From the NCBI RefSeq assembly GCF_026283965.1, contig NZ_JAPDPD010000002.1, positions 124,001-188,000 on the forward strand: DNA of 64,000 nt, read 5' to 3'. The stretch comes from Dyella subtropica. Its GTDB lineage: Bacteria > Pseudomonadota > Gammaproteobacteria > Xanthomonadales > Rhodanobacteraceae. Both the position numbers and the translations under genes were made by a program. Of the stretch, positions 17,725 through 27,660 are shown piece after piece; position 1 is the first letter of the stretch, and every line of letters starts with the position of its first letter. A model generated the notes under the pieces. That model saw only the letters and a program-made list of their open reading frames with translations, was not told the DNA's origin and ran no database searches.

Positions 17725-19605
17725 GTGTCTTTGCATTCTTCTTTTGCGCGCCAGTCCGCGTTGGCGGCGGCGTTGTGTTGTGTCGCGCTCCCATGTGTAT
17801 GTTCTCCTTTGTTCGCTGCTGATGCGGCGGCGGATTCGGCCAGTGATCTCAACGGCGTGGTGGTGACGGCCACGCGTACGGAGCAGACGCAGGCGAGTAC
17901 GTTGGCGGCGGTCACGGTGATTGATCGCGCGGATATCGAGCGGCTGCAGCCGCAGTCGGTGCAGGATTTACTGCAGGGTACGCCGGGGATGTCGATCGCC
18001 AACAATGGTGGTCTGGGCAAGTCCACGTCGCTGTTTCTGCGTGGCACCGAGGCGGATCACGTACTGATCCTGGTGGATGGGGTGAAGATCGGTTCGGCCA
18101 CGTTGGGACAGGCGTCGATCCAGAACATTCCGGTGGATCAGATCGAGCGGATCGAGATCGTGCGCGGTCCGTTTTCCAGTTTGTACGGCTCCGAGGCGCT
18201 GGGTGGCGTGATCCAGATTTTCACGCGACGTCCGCAGGGGGGCTTCGCGCCGAATTTCAATCTGGGCTATGGCACCCAGCAGACGGTGCGCGCGGGCGCC
18301 GGTGTGGGCGGCAAGGTCGGCGACGGCTGGTATGCCGCCGAGGCGACACACGAAAACACGGACGGCATCAACGCTTGCCGCGGCAAGCCCTTCCCCCATG
18401 GCGCGGGTTGCTATGTCTATGAACCGGATCGTGACGGTTTCCGCAATCACTCGGTGTCGCTCAAGGGTGGTTATCGCTTCAGCGAGGCGTGGGACGCGGA
18501 TGCGCAATGGCTGCGTACCTGGGGCTTCAACAAATACGACGGTTCGTACACCAACCAGTCCGAAGTGGTGGATCAGGTAGCCGGTGCGCGGCTGCATTAC
18601 CGCCCGAGCAAGGCGCTGACGCTGACCTTGAACGTGGGGCAGAGTGCGGACCTCAGTGACGACTACGAAAACCGGGTCTACGTCGACACCTTCAATACCC
18701 GCCGCGATCTTGGTTCACTGCAGGGCGATCTCTCGCTGGGCGGCGGGTTGTGGAGTCTGGGTTACGACTGGCAGCGCGATCGGGTAAATAGCACCACGAC
18801 CTATGCGCGCACCCGTCGCCTTGACCGCGGCGTGTTCGCCCAGTGGCAGCAGACCTTCGGTGCGCAATCGCTGCAAGCCAGTGTGCGCCGCGACGACAAC
18901 CAGCAATTCGGAGGCAAGACCACGGGCAGCCTGTTGTGGGGTTGGGATTTCACTAGCGTGCTGCGGCTGACGGCGAGCGCGGGCACGGCTTTCAAAGCGC
19001 CAACCTTCAACGAGCTCTACTACCCCGGTTACGGCAACGCGGCTTTGAAGCCGGAGACTTCGCACAACTATGAGCTTGGCCTGCGCGGAACGCATAGCTG
19101 GGGCAACTGGTCGCTCAACGCCTTCGAAAACCGCATCCGCGACCTGATCGCGTATGACGCCTCGATCGGCCTGCCGGGCAATGTGGAGCGTGTGCGCATC
19201 CATGGCGTGGAGGCGGTGGCGAATACCTCGCTGGCCGGCTGGGATCTTCGCGGCACCGCAACCTGGCTCGATCCACGCAACGAGAGCAATGGACCCAATC
19301 ACGATAAGTGGTTGCCGCGCCGTGCCGGCCGCAGCGCGCGCATCGATGCCGATCGCCGCTTTGGGGCTTTCAGCGTGGGCGCCAGCGTGTATGCCGCGGA
19401 TGATCGTTACGACGATCTGGCCAACAAGCAGCACCTTGGTGGGTACGCATTGACCGATCTGCGCTTTGCTTACGCGATCGATCGCGCGTGGAAACTGCAG
19501 CTCAGTGTGCGCAACGTGTTCGACAAGCGCTACGAAACCGCGGCTTATTACAACCAGTTGGGCCGCACGGCGATGTTGAGTGTGAGTTACCAGCCCGCTC
19601 TGTAA
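17725..19605 (+). CDS. btuB: TonB-dependent vitamin B12 receptor BtuB
   Basis: A 626-residue outer-membrane receptor for corrinoids. The signal peptide ends near residue 32, followed by a TonB-box-like segment (NGVVVTATRTE), the plug domain (VIDRADIERLQPQSVQDLLQ, LFLRGTEADHVLILVDGVKI, IEIVRGPFSSLYGSEALGGV) and a 22-strand barrel ending in LGRTAMLSVSYQPAL with the C-terminal hydrophobic strand. The start is GTG with taggag seven bases upstream. The cobalamin riboswitch immediately before it and the cobalamin-synthesis genes after it make the substrate assignment firm. Confidence 0.95.
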   Translation: MSLHSSFARQSALAAALCCVALPCVCSPLFAADAAADSASDLNGVVVTATRTEQTQASTLAAVTVIDRADIERLQPQSVQDLLQGTPGMSIANNGGLGKSTSLFLRGTEADHVLILVDGVKIGSATLGQASIQNIPVDQIERIEIVRGPFSSLYGSEALGGVIQIFTRRPQGGFAPNFNLGYGTQQTVRAGAGVGGKVGDGWYAAEATHENTDGINACRGKPFPHGAGCYVYEPDRDGFRNHSVSLKGGYRFSEAWDADAQWLRTWGFNKYDGSYTNQSEVVDQVAGARLHYRPSKALTLTLNVGQSADLSDDYENRVYVDTFNTRRDLGSLQGDLSLGGGLWSLGYDWQRDRVNSTTTYARTRRLDRGVFAQWQQTFGAQSLQASVRRDDNQQFGGKTTGSLLWGWDFTSVLRLTASAGTAFKAPTFNELYYPGYGNAALKPETSHNYELGLRGTHSWGNWSLNAFENRIRDLIAYDASIGLPGNVERVRIHGVEAVANTSLAGWDLRGTATWLDPRNESNGPNHDKWLPRRAGRSARIDADRRFGAFSVGASVYAADDRYDDLANKQHLGGYALTDLRFAYAIDRAWKLQLSVRNVFDKRYETAAYYNQLGRTAMLSVSYQPAL

Positions 19606-19635
19606 GTCCTTTGTTGTCCACACGAGATCCTGCCG

Positions 19636-20217
19636 ATGAAACCACCGTTATCCCGTTTTTCCATTGTGCTGTTCGTATCGCTGATCGCTGTGATGATCGC
19701 CACGCGCTTCCATCATTTCGGTACCGCGCTGAATTTGCCGGACGCCTCGATGGCGGTGTTCTTCCTTGGCGGGCTGAGTCTGCGCAAGCACCTCGGCTTT
19801 GGCCTGTTCATGGCATTGGCTGTAGTGCTGGACTGGATCTCGGTGTCGTATGCCGGCGTCAGCGATTTCTGCGTGACGCCGGCCTACTCCTTCCTGCTGC
19901 CGGCCTATGCGGTGCTGTGGTACGGAGGCCGCTTTTATGCCGACCGCCTGCAGGTCGGTTTGGTTTCGCTGGCGGGTGCTCTCGCGATGGCGCTGTTGGT
20001 GTCGTCGCTCTCGTTCGCGATTTCCAACGGCGCGTTCTACTGGCTGGGCGGCCGTTATGCGCAACCCCATATGAGTGAATACCTGGCGCGCCTATGGCAG
20101 TGGGGTCCGCTGTTCGTGCGTACTACGCTTACCTACATCGCCGTGGCGCTGGTTGGCTTCGCCGTCTATCAGCGTGCGGCCGGCGTTCGTCACGACCATC
20201 GCATCACGGGAGTTTGA
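19636..20217 (+). CDS. btuM: BtuM-like cobalamin uptake membrane protein
   Basis: A 193-residue protein with about six membrane segments and no ATPase partner nearby. Size, topology and position between btuB and cobO fit BtuM, the solitary ECF-type S-component that moves cobalamin across the inner membrane. In the characterised Thiobacillus denitrificans BtuM a cysteine near residue 80 ligates cobalt and removes cyanide. Here Cys79, in VSDFCVTPAYSFLL, sits at the matching place. No btuC, btuD or btuF occurs in the window, so this could be the inner-membrane route. The identification rests on recalled family features rather than an alignment. Confidence 0.72.
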   Translation: MKPPLSRFSIVLFVSLIAVMIATRFHHFGTALNLPDASMAVFFLGGLSLRKHLGFGLFMALAVVLDWISVSYAGVSDFCVTPAYSFLLPAYAVLWYGGRFYADRLQVGLVSLAGALAMALLVSSLSFAISNGAFYWLGGRYAQPHMSEYLARLWQWGPLFVRTTLTYIAVALVGFAVYQRAAGVRHDHRITGV

Positions 20218-20219
20218 GC

Positions 20220-20837
20220 ATGCCACGCAACGAGGATATGACACCGGAAGAGCGCCATCGCGAGCGCATGCAGCGCAAGAAGGAGCTGGTGGATCGCAAG
20301 ATTGCCCGCGCCACCATCGAGCGCGGTGTGCTGGTGGTGAACACGGGTAACGGCAAGGGCAAGAGTTCGTCCGGCTTCGGCATGCTGGCGCGCTCGCTGG
20401 GGCACGGCTTCCGCTGTGGCGTGGTGCAATTCATCAAGGGAAGTTTTTCGACCGGCGAGGAAGCGTTCTTCCGCCGCTTCACCGACGAGCTGGATTACCA
20501 CGTGATGGGCGAGGGCTTTACCTGGGAAACCCAGGACAAGGCGCGCGACATCGCTGCGGCGCAGGCGGCATGGGACGTCGCCGCTGGCATGTTGTCGAAT
20601 CCGGCGTACGACTTCGTGCTGCTCGATGAACTGAATATCGCCTTGGTAAAGCAATACGTGCAGCTCGATCAGGTGCTAGCCGCGGTCGCCGCACGGCCGC
20701 CGAACCAGCATGTGGTGATTACGGGTCGTGGTGCCCCGAGTGGGCTGGTCGAGGTGGCTGACACGGTCACCGAGATGCGCGTGGTCAAGCATGCATTCGA
20801 GGCTGGCATCAAAGCGCAGAAGGGCATCGAGTTGTGA
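20220..20837 (+). CDS. cobO: Cob(I)yrinic acid a,c-diamide adenosyltransferase (CobA/CobO/BtuR)
   Basis: This 205-residue ATP:corrinoid adenosyltransferase attaches the 5'-deoxyadenosyl group to cobalt. The P-loop GNGKGKSS lies at residues 43-50, and the family helix MQRKKELVDRKIARATIERG precedes it. The C-terminal FVLLDELNIAL and HVVITGRGAP blocks are characteristic of BtuR/CobO. ATG at 20220 follows the btuM stop by 2 bp with GGGAG upstream; an open frame further upstream is ignored. It serves both new synthesis and salvage of imported corrinoids. It overlaps cobB by 4 bp. Confidence 0.95.
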   Translation: MPRNEDMTPEERHRERMQRKKELVDRKIARATIERGVLVVNTGNGKGKSSSGFGMLARSLGHGFRCGVVQFIKGSFSTGEEAFFRRFTDELDYHVMGEGFTWETQDKARDIAAAQAAWDVAAGMLSNPAYDFVLLDELNIALVKQYVQLDQVLAAVAARPPNQHVVITGRGAPSGLVEVADTVTEMRVVKHAFEAGIKAQKGIEL

Positions 20838-22129
20838 ACACTCCACGCCATTGTCCTGCGTTATTGGTCTCTGCGCCGGCATCGGGGCAGGGCAAGACCT
20901 CGTTCACCGCCGCGCTGGCCCGTGCACATGCGCGGCAGGGGCGGCGTGTGCAGGTGTTCAAGACCGGGCCGGATTTTCTCGACCCGATGGTGCTGGAGCG
21001 GGCCAGCGGCCGGCCGGTGTATCAGCTCGATCTGTGGATGGGTGGCGAGGCCGATGTGCGAGCACGCCTTTACCAGGCGGCCGGCGAGGCCGATTTGATC
21101 CTGGTGGAAGGCGTGATGGGGCTGTTCGATGGCGGCTTGTCGAGCGCCGACCTCGCACAACAGTTTGGCTTGCCGGTGCTGGCGGTGATTGATGGTTCGG
21201 CGATGGCCCAGACCTTCGGCGCGGTGGCCACCGGCCTGGCGCGTTATCGCGAAGGCCTGCAGGTCTACGGCGTGGCGGCTAATCGCATCGGCAGTGCCTA
21301 TCACGCGCAGTTGCTGGTCGGCAGCCTTCCGCCGGACCTGCATTGGCTCGGCGCCTTGCCGCGCGATCCGAAGCTCGCTCTGCCGGAACGCCACCTGGGA
21401 TTGGTGTCGGCAGGTGAGTTGGCGGATCTGGATGCGCGCATCGATGCGCTTGCGGATGCGCTGGAGGCGCATGTATCGATCCAGCTGCCTCCGCCGGTGG
21501 CATTCGCTGCCGAGAACGCGGAGCCGGTGCAGCCGTTGTTGCAAGGGAAGCGCATTGCGATCGCGCGCGACGATGCGTTCTGTTTCCTCTATCCCGCCAA
21601 TCTCGACTTGTTGCAGAAAGCGGGCGCGGAACTGCGCTATTTCTCGCCCCTGGCCGGCGACGCGTTGCCGGACTGCGACGCAGCGTGGCTTCCTGGTGGC
21701 TACCCCGAGCTGCATTTGCCGGTGTTGTCCCAACAGGCCGAGCTGCACGCGGCGCTGCATGTCCATGTCGATGCGGGCAAGCCGTTGCTGGCGGAATGCG
21801 GCGGCATGTTGTTCTCGCTCGATGCGCTTGGAGCGAGCGAAGGGGATTCGCATCCGATGGCGGGCCTTCTAACGGGCTCGGCGGTCGTGCAGCAGCGGTT
21901 GGCGGGTTTGGGCATGCAATCGGTGGATTTGCCAGAAGGCACGTTGCGCGGGCATACCTTTCACTACGCCCATGCCCAGATCGATCACCCGGTGTTGGCG
22001 GTGGCGATGAACCCCGACAAGGGGCCGGGTCGCGAGGCGGTTTATCGCCGCCGGCGCATGACGGCGAGTTTTGTGCATTTCTATTTCCCCTCGAATCCGG
22101 AAGCGGCGATGCGGTTGTTCCTGCCGTGA
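20834..22129 (+). CDS. cobB: Cobyrinic acid a,c-diamide synthase
   Basis: A 431-residue glutamine amidotransferase that amidates carboxylates a and c of cobyrinic acid with ATP. The N-terminal ATP-binding half begins with the P-loop [12 protein letters not shown] (residues 13-24) and has EGVMGLFDG. The C-terminal class-I glutaminase has its nucleophile at Cys322 (LAECGGMLF) and LPGGYPELH before it. The GTG start overlaps the cobO stop in a GTGA junction, so translation is coupled. This is the earliest biosynthetic step encoded in the window. No corrin-ring genes (cobI/cbi series) are seen. Confidence 0.94.
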   Translation: MNTPRHCPALLVSAPASGQGKTSFTAALARAHARQGRRVQVFKTGPDFLDPMVLERASGRPVYQLDLWMGGEADVRARLYQAAGEADLILVEGVMGLFDGGLSSADLAQQFGLPVLAVIDGSAMAQTFGAVATGLARYREGLQVYGVAANRIGSAYHAQLLVGSLPPDLHWLGALPRDPKLALPERHLGLVSAGELADLDARIDALADALEAHVSIQLPPPVAFAAENAEPVQPLLQGKRIAIARDDAFCFLYPANLDLLQKAGAELRYFSPLAGDALPDCDAAWLPGGYPELHLPVLSQQAELHAALHVHVDAGKPLLAECGGMLFSLDALGASEGDSHPMAGLLTGSAVVQQRLAGLGMQSVDLPEGTLRGHTFHYAHAQIDHPVLAVAMNPDKGPGREAVYRRRRMTASFVHFYFPSNPEAAMRLFLP

Positions 22130-22131
22130 GC

Positions 22132-23070
22132 ATGCCCGCTACGAGTAGTGCGCTCGCCATGTCGCTGGCGGTGTTGCTCGACGCATGGCTGGGCGAGCCG
22201 CGCCGTGCGCATCCGCTGGTGGCTTTCGGGCGCATGGCCCAATGGATCGAGGCGAAGGTTTTTCGGGACAACCGCAGCGCAGGTCTGCTGGCCTGGGGGC
22301 TGGCCGTGCTGCCCTTGGTGTGCGTGGCATGGGTGTTCGTCGACCGTCTCGGCGAGCCGCTCCGCTGGCTGTCGATCCTGGTCGGCGCCGCGGTGCTGTA
22401 CCTGGCGATAGGACATCGCAGTCTTGCCGACCATGCGCTGCCCGTAGCCGATGCCTTGCGACGTGGCGATCTGTCCGCGGCACGTGCGGCCGTGGGGCGC
22501 ATGGTCAGTCGCGACACGGCGGTGCTGGATGAAACCCAGGTGGCCGCCGCGGCGACGGAGTCCGTATTGGAGAACGGCAGCGATGCCGTGTTCGGCGCAC
22601 TGTTCTGGTTTGCCGTGCTGGGTGCCCCGGGCGCCGTGCTCTATCGATTCGCTAATACGCTCGATGCCATGTGGGGCTATCGCAACGCTCGCTACGAGCG
22701 ATTCGGGTGGGCAGCGGCGCGCATCGACGACGTGCTGAACTTCGTGCCGGCACGCCTCACGGCACTGACTTATGCACTACTCGGCGACCGTGCGCGCGCA
22801 TGGCGTTGCTGGCAACGACAGGCACCGTTGTGGGACAGCCCCAACGCCGGCCCGGTGATGGCTGCCGGTGCCGGTGCACTGGGTGTGCGCCTCGGTGGCG
22901 CCGCACCCTATGACGGTGTGTGGGAAGCGCGCCCCGATCTGGGCGAGGGCGATCCACCGAATGCGGAATCGATCCGGCGAGCCCTGCGGCTGGTTCGCCA
23001 TGGTGTCGTGTTATGGCTGCTGGTCGCATGGCTCGCAGCGTGGATAGCGCACGGAGGTTGGCATGCTTGA
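22132..23070 (+). CDS. cbiB: Adenosylcobinamide-phosphate synthase CbiB
   Basis: A polytopic membrane enzyme of 312 residues that joins aminopropanol phosphate to adenosylcobyric acid. Family blocks are [20 protein letters not shown] near the N-terminus, [32 protein letters not shown] and [23 protein letters not shown] at 22132 is 2 bp past the cobB stop. A GTG at 22126 in the same frame would give a 4-bp GTGA overlap and is equally credible. It acts with the decarboxylase gene that follows, which it overlaps by 8 bp. Confidence 0.93.
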   Translation: MPATSSALAMSLAVLLDAWLGEPRRAHPLVAFGRMAQWIEAKVFRDNRSAGLLAWGLAVLPLVCVAWVFVDRLGEPLRWLSILVGAAVLYLAIGHRSLADHALPVADALRRGDLSAARAAVGRMVSRDTAVLDETQVAAAATESVLENGSDAVFGALFWFAVLGAPGAVLYRFANTLDAMWGYRNARYERFGWAAARIDDVLNFVPARLTALTYALLGDRARAWRCWQRQAPLWDSPNAGPVMAAGAGALGVRLGGAAPYDGVWEARPDLGEGDPPNAESIRRALRLVRHGVVLWLLVAWLAAWIAHGGWHA

Positions 23071-24064
23071 ACATGGAGGACGCCTGCTGCGCGCGGCACG
23101 CGAGTACGGCATAGCGCCGGAGGCATGGCTGGATTTATCGACCGGCATCAGCCCCTTTGCCTGGCCAGTGCCACCCATTCCTGCGGAAGCTTGGCATCGT
23201 CTGCCGGAGGATGACGATGGCCTGATCGACGTGGCGCGGGCGTACTACGGCACGGTATCGCTGTTGCCAGTCGCTGGTTCGCAGGCGGCGATCCAGATGT
23301 TGCCCATGTTGCGTTCGCGCTCTCGCGTAGGCGTGCTTTCGCCTGGCTATGCCGAGCATGCGCATGCGTGGGAGCAGGCCGGGCATCGGGTCGAACGCTG
23401 TTCCGCCATCGAGCTGTTCGCGCGTGCGGCCAGCTTCGACGTGATCGTGTTGATGCATCCCAACAACCCCGGTGGCGAATGCTTCGAACAGGAGCAGCTG
23501 CTGGGGCTGCATGCTGCGCTTGCAGGGCGCGGTGGATGGCTGATGGTGGATGAGGCCTTCATCGACGCTACGCCCGAGCGCAGCCTATGCGCGCTTCCGG
23601 CGCGGCCGGGGCTGATCGTGCTGCGCTCGATCGGCAAGTTCTTTGGTCTGGCCGGTGCGCGTGCCGGCTTTGTGAGCACGACCACCGATCTGCTGGTGGC
23701 GTTGGGTGAGCGCCTGGGGCCATGGACACTCACTGGCACGACGCGGCATGTACTCAAGCTCGCCCTAGCGGATCGCGACTGGCATGCGCAGGCGCGCGAG
23801 CGTCTTCATGCATCGAGTGTGCGGCTGGCCGAACTGCTGACTCGTCACGGTTTGCCGCCGAGCGCCAGTAGCGCGTTTTTCCAGTGGTGCTGCGACGAGC
23901 GCGCTCCATCCCTGCAGCGCGCGCTGGCGCGCCAAGGCGTATGGGTACGCCGATTCGAGACGCCGGCCAGCCTCCGCTTCGGGCTACCGGGCGACGACGC
24001 GGCCTTCGCGCGGCTGGATACCACGCTGGGTCTGATGGCCGAGGCCAAGGAATGCGCGCCATGA
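23063..24064 (+). CDS. cobD: L-threonine-O-3-phosphate decarboxylase (CobD of Salmonella, CobC of Pseudomonas)
   Basis: A 333-residue PLP-dependent aminotransferase-fold enzyme that makes (R)-1-amino-2-propanol phosphate, the linker in the nucleotide loop. It starts with [15 protein letters not shown] and [13 protein letters not shown]. The PLP lysine is Lys192 in [24 protein letters not shown] and DEAFID are the usual cofactor-contact motifs. It overlaps cbiB by 8 bp and ends 4 bp into cobQ. Its substrate requires an L-threonine kinase (PduX or BluE type), which is not in the window. Confidence 0.92.
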   Translation: MLEHGGRLLRAAREYGIAPEAWLDLSTGISPFAWPVPPIPAEAWHRLPEDDDGLIDVARAYYGTVSLLPVAGSQAAIQMLPMLRSRSRVGVLSPGYAEHAHAWEQAGHRVERCSAIELFARAASFDVIVLMHPNNPGGECFEQEQLLGLHAALAGRGGWLMVDEAFIDATPERSLCALPARPGLIVLRSIGKFFGLAGARAGFVSTTTDLLVALGERLGPWTLTGTTRHVLKLALADRDWHAQARERLHASSVRLAELLTRHGLPPSASSAFFQWCCDERAPSLQRALARQGVWVRRFETPASLRFGLPGDDAAFARLDTTLGLMAEAKECAP

Positions 24065-25536
24065 CGGCACGCGTGTTGATGGTGCAAGGCTGCACTTCCG
24101 ATGCCGGCAAGAGCACGCTGGTCGCGGCGCTGTGTCGCTGGCTGCGTCGGCGCGGCGTGTCGGTGGCGCCCTTCAAGCCGCAGAACATGGCCCTGAACTC
24201 TGCGGTGACCGTGGATGGCGGTGAGATCGGCCGTGCGCAGGCGGTGCAGGCGCAAGCGGCTTGTGTGCCGCCACATACCGATTTCAATCCGGTCCTGCTC
24301 AAACCGAATTCCGATATCGGTGCGCAGGTGATCGTGCATGGGCATGCCATCGGCAACATGGATGCACGCGACTATCACGCTTACAAGCGCATCGCGATGG
24401 AAGCCGTGCTGGCCTCGCATGCGCGGTTGATCGAGCAGTATCAGGCCGTGGTGGTCGAAGGCGCGGGCAGCCCGGCTGAGATCAACTTGCGCGATCGCGA
24501 CATCGCCAATATGGGGTACGCCGAGGCGGTGGATTGTCCCGTGTTGCTGGTGGCCGACATCGACCGCGGCGGCGTGTTCGCTCATCTGGTCGGCACGCTG
24601 GCCTTGTTGTCGGAAAGCGAGCGTGCGCGCGTCGCGGGTTTCGTCATCAACCGATTCCGTGGCGATATCGCGCTACTGCAACCGGGTCTCGACTGGCTCG
24701 AACGCGAAACCGGGAAGCCGGTGCTCGGTGTGTTGCCCTACCTGCACGGTCTGCAGCTGGAGGCGGAGGACGCGTTGCCGCGCGAACGGGTGGCCCGAGC
24801 GGATGCACAGCTTCGTGTGGCGGTGCCCGTGTTCCCACGCATCAGCAATCACACCGACCTGGATGCATTGCGTGCCCATCCGCAGCTCGATGTACAACTG
24901 ATAGGTCCCGGGGAGCCGCCGCCGGCTTGCGACTTGATCGTATTGCCTGGTTCCAAGTCGACCCGCGCCGATCTGGCTTGGTTGCGCGCGAATGGCTGGA
25001 GTGATGCCATTCGAGCGCATCTGCGCTACGGCGGCAAAGTGATCGGCATCTGTGGTGGTTTCCAGATGCTGGGGCGGGCCGTGCATGACCCGCAGGGGAT
25101 CGAGGGTGAGCCGGGTTCGAGCGAAGGGCTCGGTTGGCTGGCGCTGGAGACGACGCTTGAGTCCGGCAAGCAATTGCGCGCGGTGCGCGGACGGCTCTCG
25201 CTGGGCGATGCCGACGTCACCGGCTACGAAATTCATTGCGGCACCAGCCGCGGGCCGGCGCTGCAAGCGCCCGTTTGCGCACTCGACGACGGACGCACGG
25301 ACGGCGCGATATCGCCGGATGGTCGGGTGCTCGGCACGTATCTGCATGGTCTGTTCGATGAGCCGGCGGCGCTGGAAGCGCTGCTGCGTTGGGCGGGGCT
25401 GCGTCACGTCGAAACCGTCGACATGAAGGCCTTGCGCGAAGCCAGCATCGAGCGCCTTGCCGATGCGGTCGAAGCGCATCTGGATACGGCCGCCCTTTCG
25501 CAACTGTTGGGAGTGCAACACGCATGCGCAGTCTGA
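24061..25536 (+). CDS. cobQ: Cobyric acid synthase
   Basis: A 491-residue amidotransferase that amidates positions b, d, e and g of adenosylcobyrinic acid a,c-diamide. It opens with [20 protein letters not shown] (P-loop), [11 protein letters not shown] and [22 protein letters not shown]. The glutaminase nucleophile is Cys331 in [15 protein letters not shown], and [10 protein letters not shown] comes near the end. Two ATGs are possible: 24052 has AAGGA directly against it, while 24061 has the same AAGGA nine bases upstream and is preferred. It overlaps cobD by 4 bp and cobU by 13 bp. Confidence 0.95.
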   Translation: MTARVLMVQGCTSDAGKSTLVAALCRWLRRRGVSVAPFKPQNMALNSAVTVDGGEIGRAQAVQAQAACVPPHTDFNPVLLKPNSDIGAQVIVHGHAIGNMDARDYHAYKRIAMEAVLASHARLIEQYQAVVVEGAGSPAEINLRDRDIANMGYAEAVDCPVLLVADIDRGGVFAHLVGTLALLSESERARVAGFVINRFRGDIALLQPGLDWLERETGKPVLGVLPYLHGLQLEAEDALPRERVARADAQLRVAVPVFPRISNHTDLDALRAHPQLDVQLIGPGEPPPACDLIVLPGSKSTRADLAWLRANGWSDAIRAHLRYGGKVIGICGGFQMLGRAVHDPQGIEGEPGSSEGLGWLALETTLESGKQLRAVRGRLSLGDADVTGYEIHCGTSRGPALQAPVCALDDGRTDGAISPDGRVLGTYLHGLFDEPAALEALLRWAGLRHVETVDMKALREASIERLADAVEAHLDTAALSQLLGVQHACAV

Positions 25537-26045
25537 TTCTTGGCGGCGCCCGTTCGGGTAAAAGCGCGTTGGCCGAGCGCATGGCCATGGCGTCCGGCAG
25601 CGACGTGGTGTATCTCGCCACGGCGCAGGCGCTGGACGAGGAAATGGCGGCGCGCATCGCCCATCACCGCGCGCAACGTCCCAAGTATTGGCACAGCGTG
25701 GAAGAGCCGCTGGCTCTGGCCGACGCTTTGCTAGCGCACGCACGGCAGGGCCGTTGCGTGCTGGTGGATTGCCTCACGTTGTGGCTCAGCAATGCGCTTG
25801 GCGAAACGGATACGCAGCGCTATGTGCGCGAGCGTGATGCGTTGTTAAACGTGCTTCCCGATCTGCCCGGCGACATCCTCCTGGTCAGCAATGAAGTCGG
25901 GCTCGGTGTGGTGCCCATGGGTGAACTCAGCCGCCGCTTCGTCGACGAGGCGGGGCGATTGCACCAGGCGCTCGCCACGCATTGTGAGCGTGTGTTGTTC
26001 GTCGCTGCCGGCCTTCCGCTGGCCCTCAAAGGAACCTTGCCATGA
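25524..26045 (+). CDS. cobU: Adenosylcobinamide kinase/guanylyltransferase
   Basis: A 173-residue bifunctional enzyme that phosphorylates adenosylcobinamide and transfers GMP to it. The P-loop GGARSGKS lies at residues 7-14. It continues with [20 protein letters not shown], where the conserved histidine accepts GMP, then [11 protein letters not shown] and [23 protein letters not shown]. The start MRSLILGG is inside the end of cobQ (13-bp overlap); the frame is open upstream but lacks family sequence there. Its ATGA junction with cobT gives a 4-bp overlap. Confidence 0.95.
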   Translation: MRSLILGGARSGKSALAERMAMASGSDVVYLATAQALDEEMAARIAHHRAQRPKYWHSVEEPLALADALLAHARQGRCVLVDCLTLWLSNALGETDTQRYVRERDALLNVLPDLPGDILLVSNEVGLGVVPMGELSRRFVDEAGRLHQALATHCERVLFVAAGLPLALKGTLP

Positions 26046-27088
26046 GCCACGATGGGCTATACCAGCCTTGCCTTTCTATCGATGCCGCCTGCGAAACGGC
26101 GGCGCGCGAACGCCAGCTCCAACTGACCAAACCGCCGGGATCGCTGGGCGCACTGGAGTCGGTGGCGACACGGCTTGCGGGTTTGCAGCGCACGGCTCAA
26201 CCAAGCGTCGAGCGCGTGTGGATCAGCGTGTTCGCTGGCGATCACGGTGTCACCGAAGAGGGCGTGTCGGCTTTCCCCCAAGTAGTCACTGGCGAGATGG
26301 TGCGCAACTTCGCCCACGGTGGCGCCGCTATCAGCGTGCTGGCACACGAACTGGGCGCCTCATTGGAGGTGGTGAACCTTGGCACCGTGAACGACCCCGG
26401 TGAGTTGCCGCAGGTGCGTCGCGCGATCATCGCCGCGCAGACGGCCAATTTCGTTTCGCACGAAGCCATGACCGTTGGGCAGCTTGAACTCGCCCTGCAA
26501 GCGGGGGTGGACAGCGTGCACGTCGCCAAGCATGCGGGTGCGCAGTTGTTCATCGGTGGCGAGATGGGCATCGGCAACACCACGTCGGCCTGCGCACTCG
26601 CCTGCGCTTTGCTGGGCGAGAGACCGGAGGCGCTGGCGGGTGCGGGAACCGGGCTCGACCGCGGTGGCATCGCGCGCAAGATCGCGGCGATCGAGCGTGG
26701 GCTGGCTCGACATCGCGCCGTTGAGACGCCGCTCGATCAACTGCGATGCCTGGGTGGCTTCGAGATCGCCGCGTTGACCGGAGCTTATATCGCCGCCGCG
26801 CAGGCGGGACTGCCGGTGCTCGTCGACGGTTTCATCGCCACGGCGGCTGCTCTCGCTGCCGTTCGTATCCAGCCTGCATGCCGCGAGTGGATGCTGTTTT
26901 CGCATGTCTCGCACGAGCGTGGGCATGCGCGATTGCTCGCCGCGCTGGATGCCGTGCCGCTGCTCGATCTTCAGTTGCGTCTAGGCGAAGCCAGTGGCGC
27001 TGCGGTAGCCGTGCCGCTACTGCGGCTGGCCTGCGCGCTGCATAACCGCATGGCGACGTTCGCGCAGGCGGGGGTATCGAGCGCATGA
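26042..27088 (+). CDS. cobT: Nicotinate-nucleotide:dimethylbenzimidazole phosphoribosyltransferase
   Basis: A 348-residue enzyme that activates the lower base to alpha-ribazole phosphate. Family sequence is clear: [50 protein letters not shown], and the C-terminal [10 protein letters not shown] with Glu316, matching catalytic Glu317 of Salmonella CobT. The start overlaps cobU and its end overlaps cobC by 4 bp each. No bluB or bzaA-type gene for dimethylbenzimidazole is in the window, so the lower base must come from elsewhere in the genome or from outside. Confidence 0.96.
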   Translation: MSHDGLYQPCLSIDAACETAARERQLQLTKPPGSLGALESVATRLAGLQRTAQPSVERVWISVFAGDHGVTEEGVSAFPQVVTGEMVRNFAHGGAAISVLAHELGASLEVVNLGTVNDPGELPQVRRAIIAAQTANFVSHEAMTVGQLELALQAGVDSVHVAKHAGAQLFIGGEMGIGNTTSACALACALLGERPEALAGAGTGLDRGGIARKIAAIERGLARHRAVETPLDQLRCLGGFEIAALTGAYIAAAQAGLPVLVDGFIATAAALAAVRIQPACREWMLFSHVSHERGHARLLAALDAVPLLDLQLRLGEASGAAVAVPLLRLACALHNRMATFAQAGVSSA

Positions 27089-27660
27089 GCGTTGCCATTG
27101 AAAGTATGGCCATCGACTTGCTGCGGCATGGCGACACCGGCCAGCGCAGTTACCGCGGCCAGCTCGACGACCCTCTCAACGAGGCGGGTTGGGCGCAGCT
27201 GCGCGCCGCCGTGGTGGGGTACGACTGGGATCTGGTGGTGTCGTCATCGCTGCGGCGTTGTGCCGATTTCGCACGTGAGCTGACAGCGGCGCGCGGATGG
27301 CCGTTGCGGTTGGATGCACGCCTGGCCGAATACCACTTCGGCGACTGGCAGGGCGTGCCTATCGAAACGCTGGCGGAAGAACAGGGCGAGGCGCTTGGGC
27401 GTTTCTGGTCCGATCCGGTGGCGCATCCGCCGCCGGGCGCGGAGAGCTTCGAGCAATTTCGCACGCGACTCGGCGCTGCGCTGGATGATGTCGTGCGTGA
27501 GGCGAACGGCCGGCGTGTGCTGATCATCACGCATGGCGGGGCGATCCGCCTGCTGCGTTGTCTGGTGGAAGGCCGAGGCTACGGGGACATGGCGGGCATC
27601 GATGTGCCGCACGCTTCGATTCATACCGTGACATGGCCGGCCGTGGAAGCGCTTGCGTGA
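27085..27660 (+). CDS. cobC: Alpha-ribazole/adenosylcobalamin phosphatase
   Basis: A 191-residue histidine phosphatase of the phosphoglycerate-mutase superfamily that removes the 5'-phosphate in the last steps of cobalamin assembly. The catalytic RHG motif is in [10 protein letters not shown] (His near residue 15), the second histidine in [23 protein letters not shown] is the typical mid motif. The ATG overlaps the cobT stop by 4 bp and the stop shares one base with the cobS start (TGATG). General phosphatases look alike; the position inside the cob operon decides the function. Confidence 0.9.
   Translation: MSVAIESMAIDLLRHGDTGQRSYRGQLDDPLNEAGWAQLRAAVVGYDWDLVVSSSLRRCADFARELTAARGWPLRLDARLAEYHFGDWQGVPIETLAEEQGEALGRFWSDPVAHPPPGAESFEQFRTRLGAALDDVVREANGRRVLIITHGGAIRLLRCLVEGRGYGDMAGIDVPHASIHTVTWPAVEALA

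Noticed and set aside
22126-22131. GTG at 22126 as the cbiB start
   Set aside because: Not excluded: it gives a GTGA overlap with cobB like the cobO-cobB junction. ATG at 22132 was kept because ATG is the stronger start codon and adds no family sequence loss.
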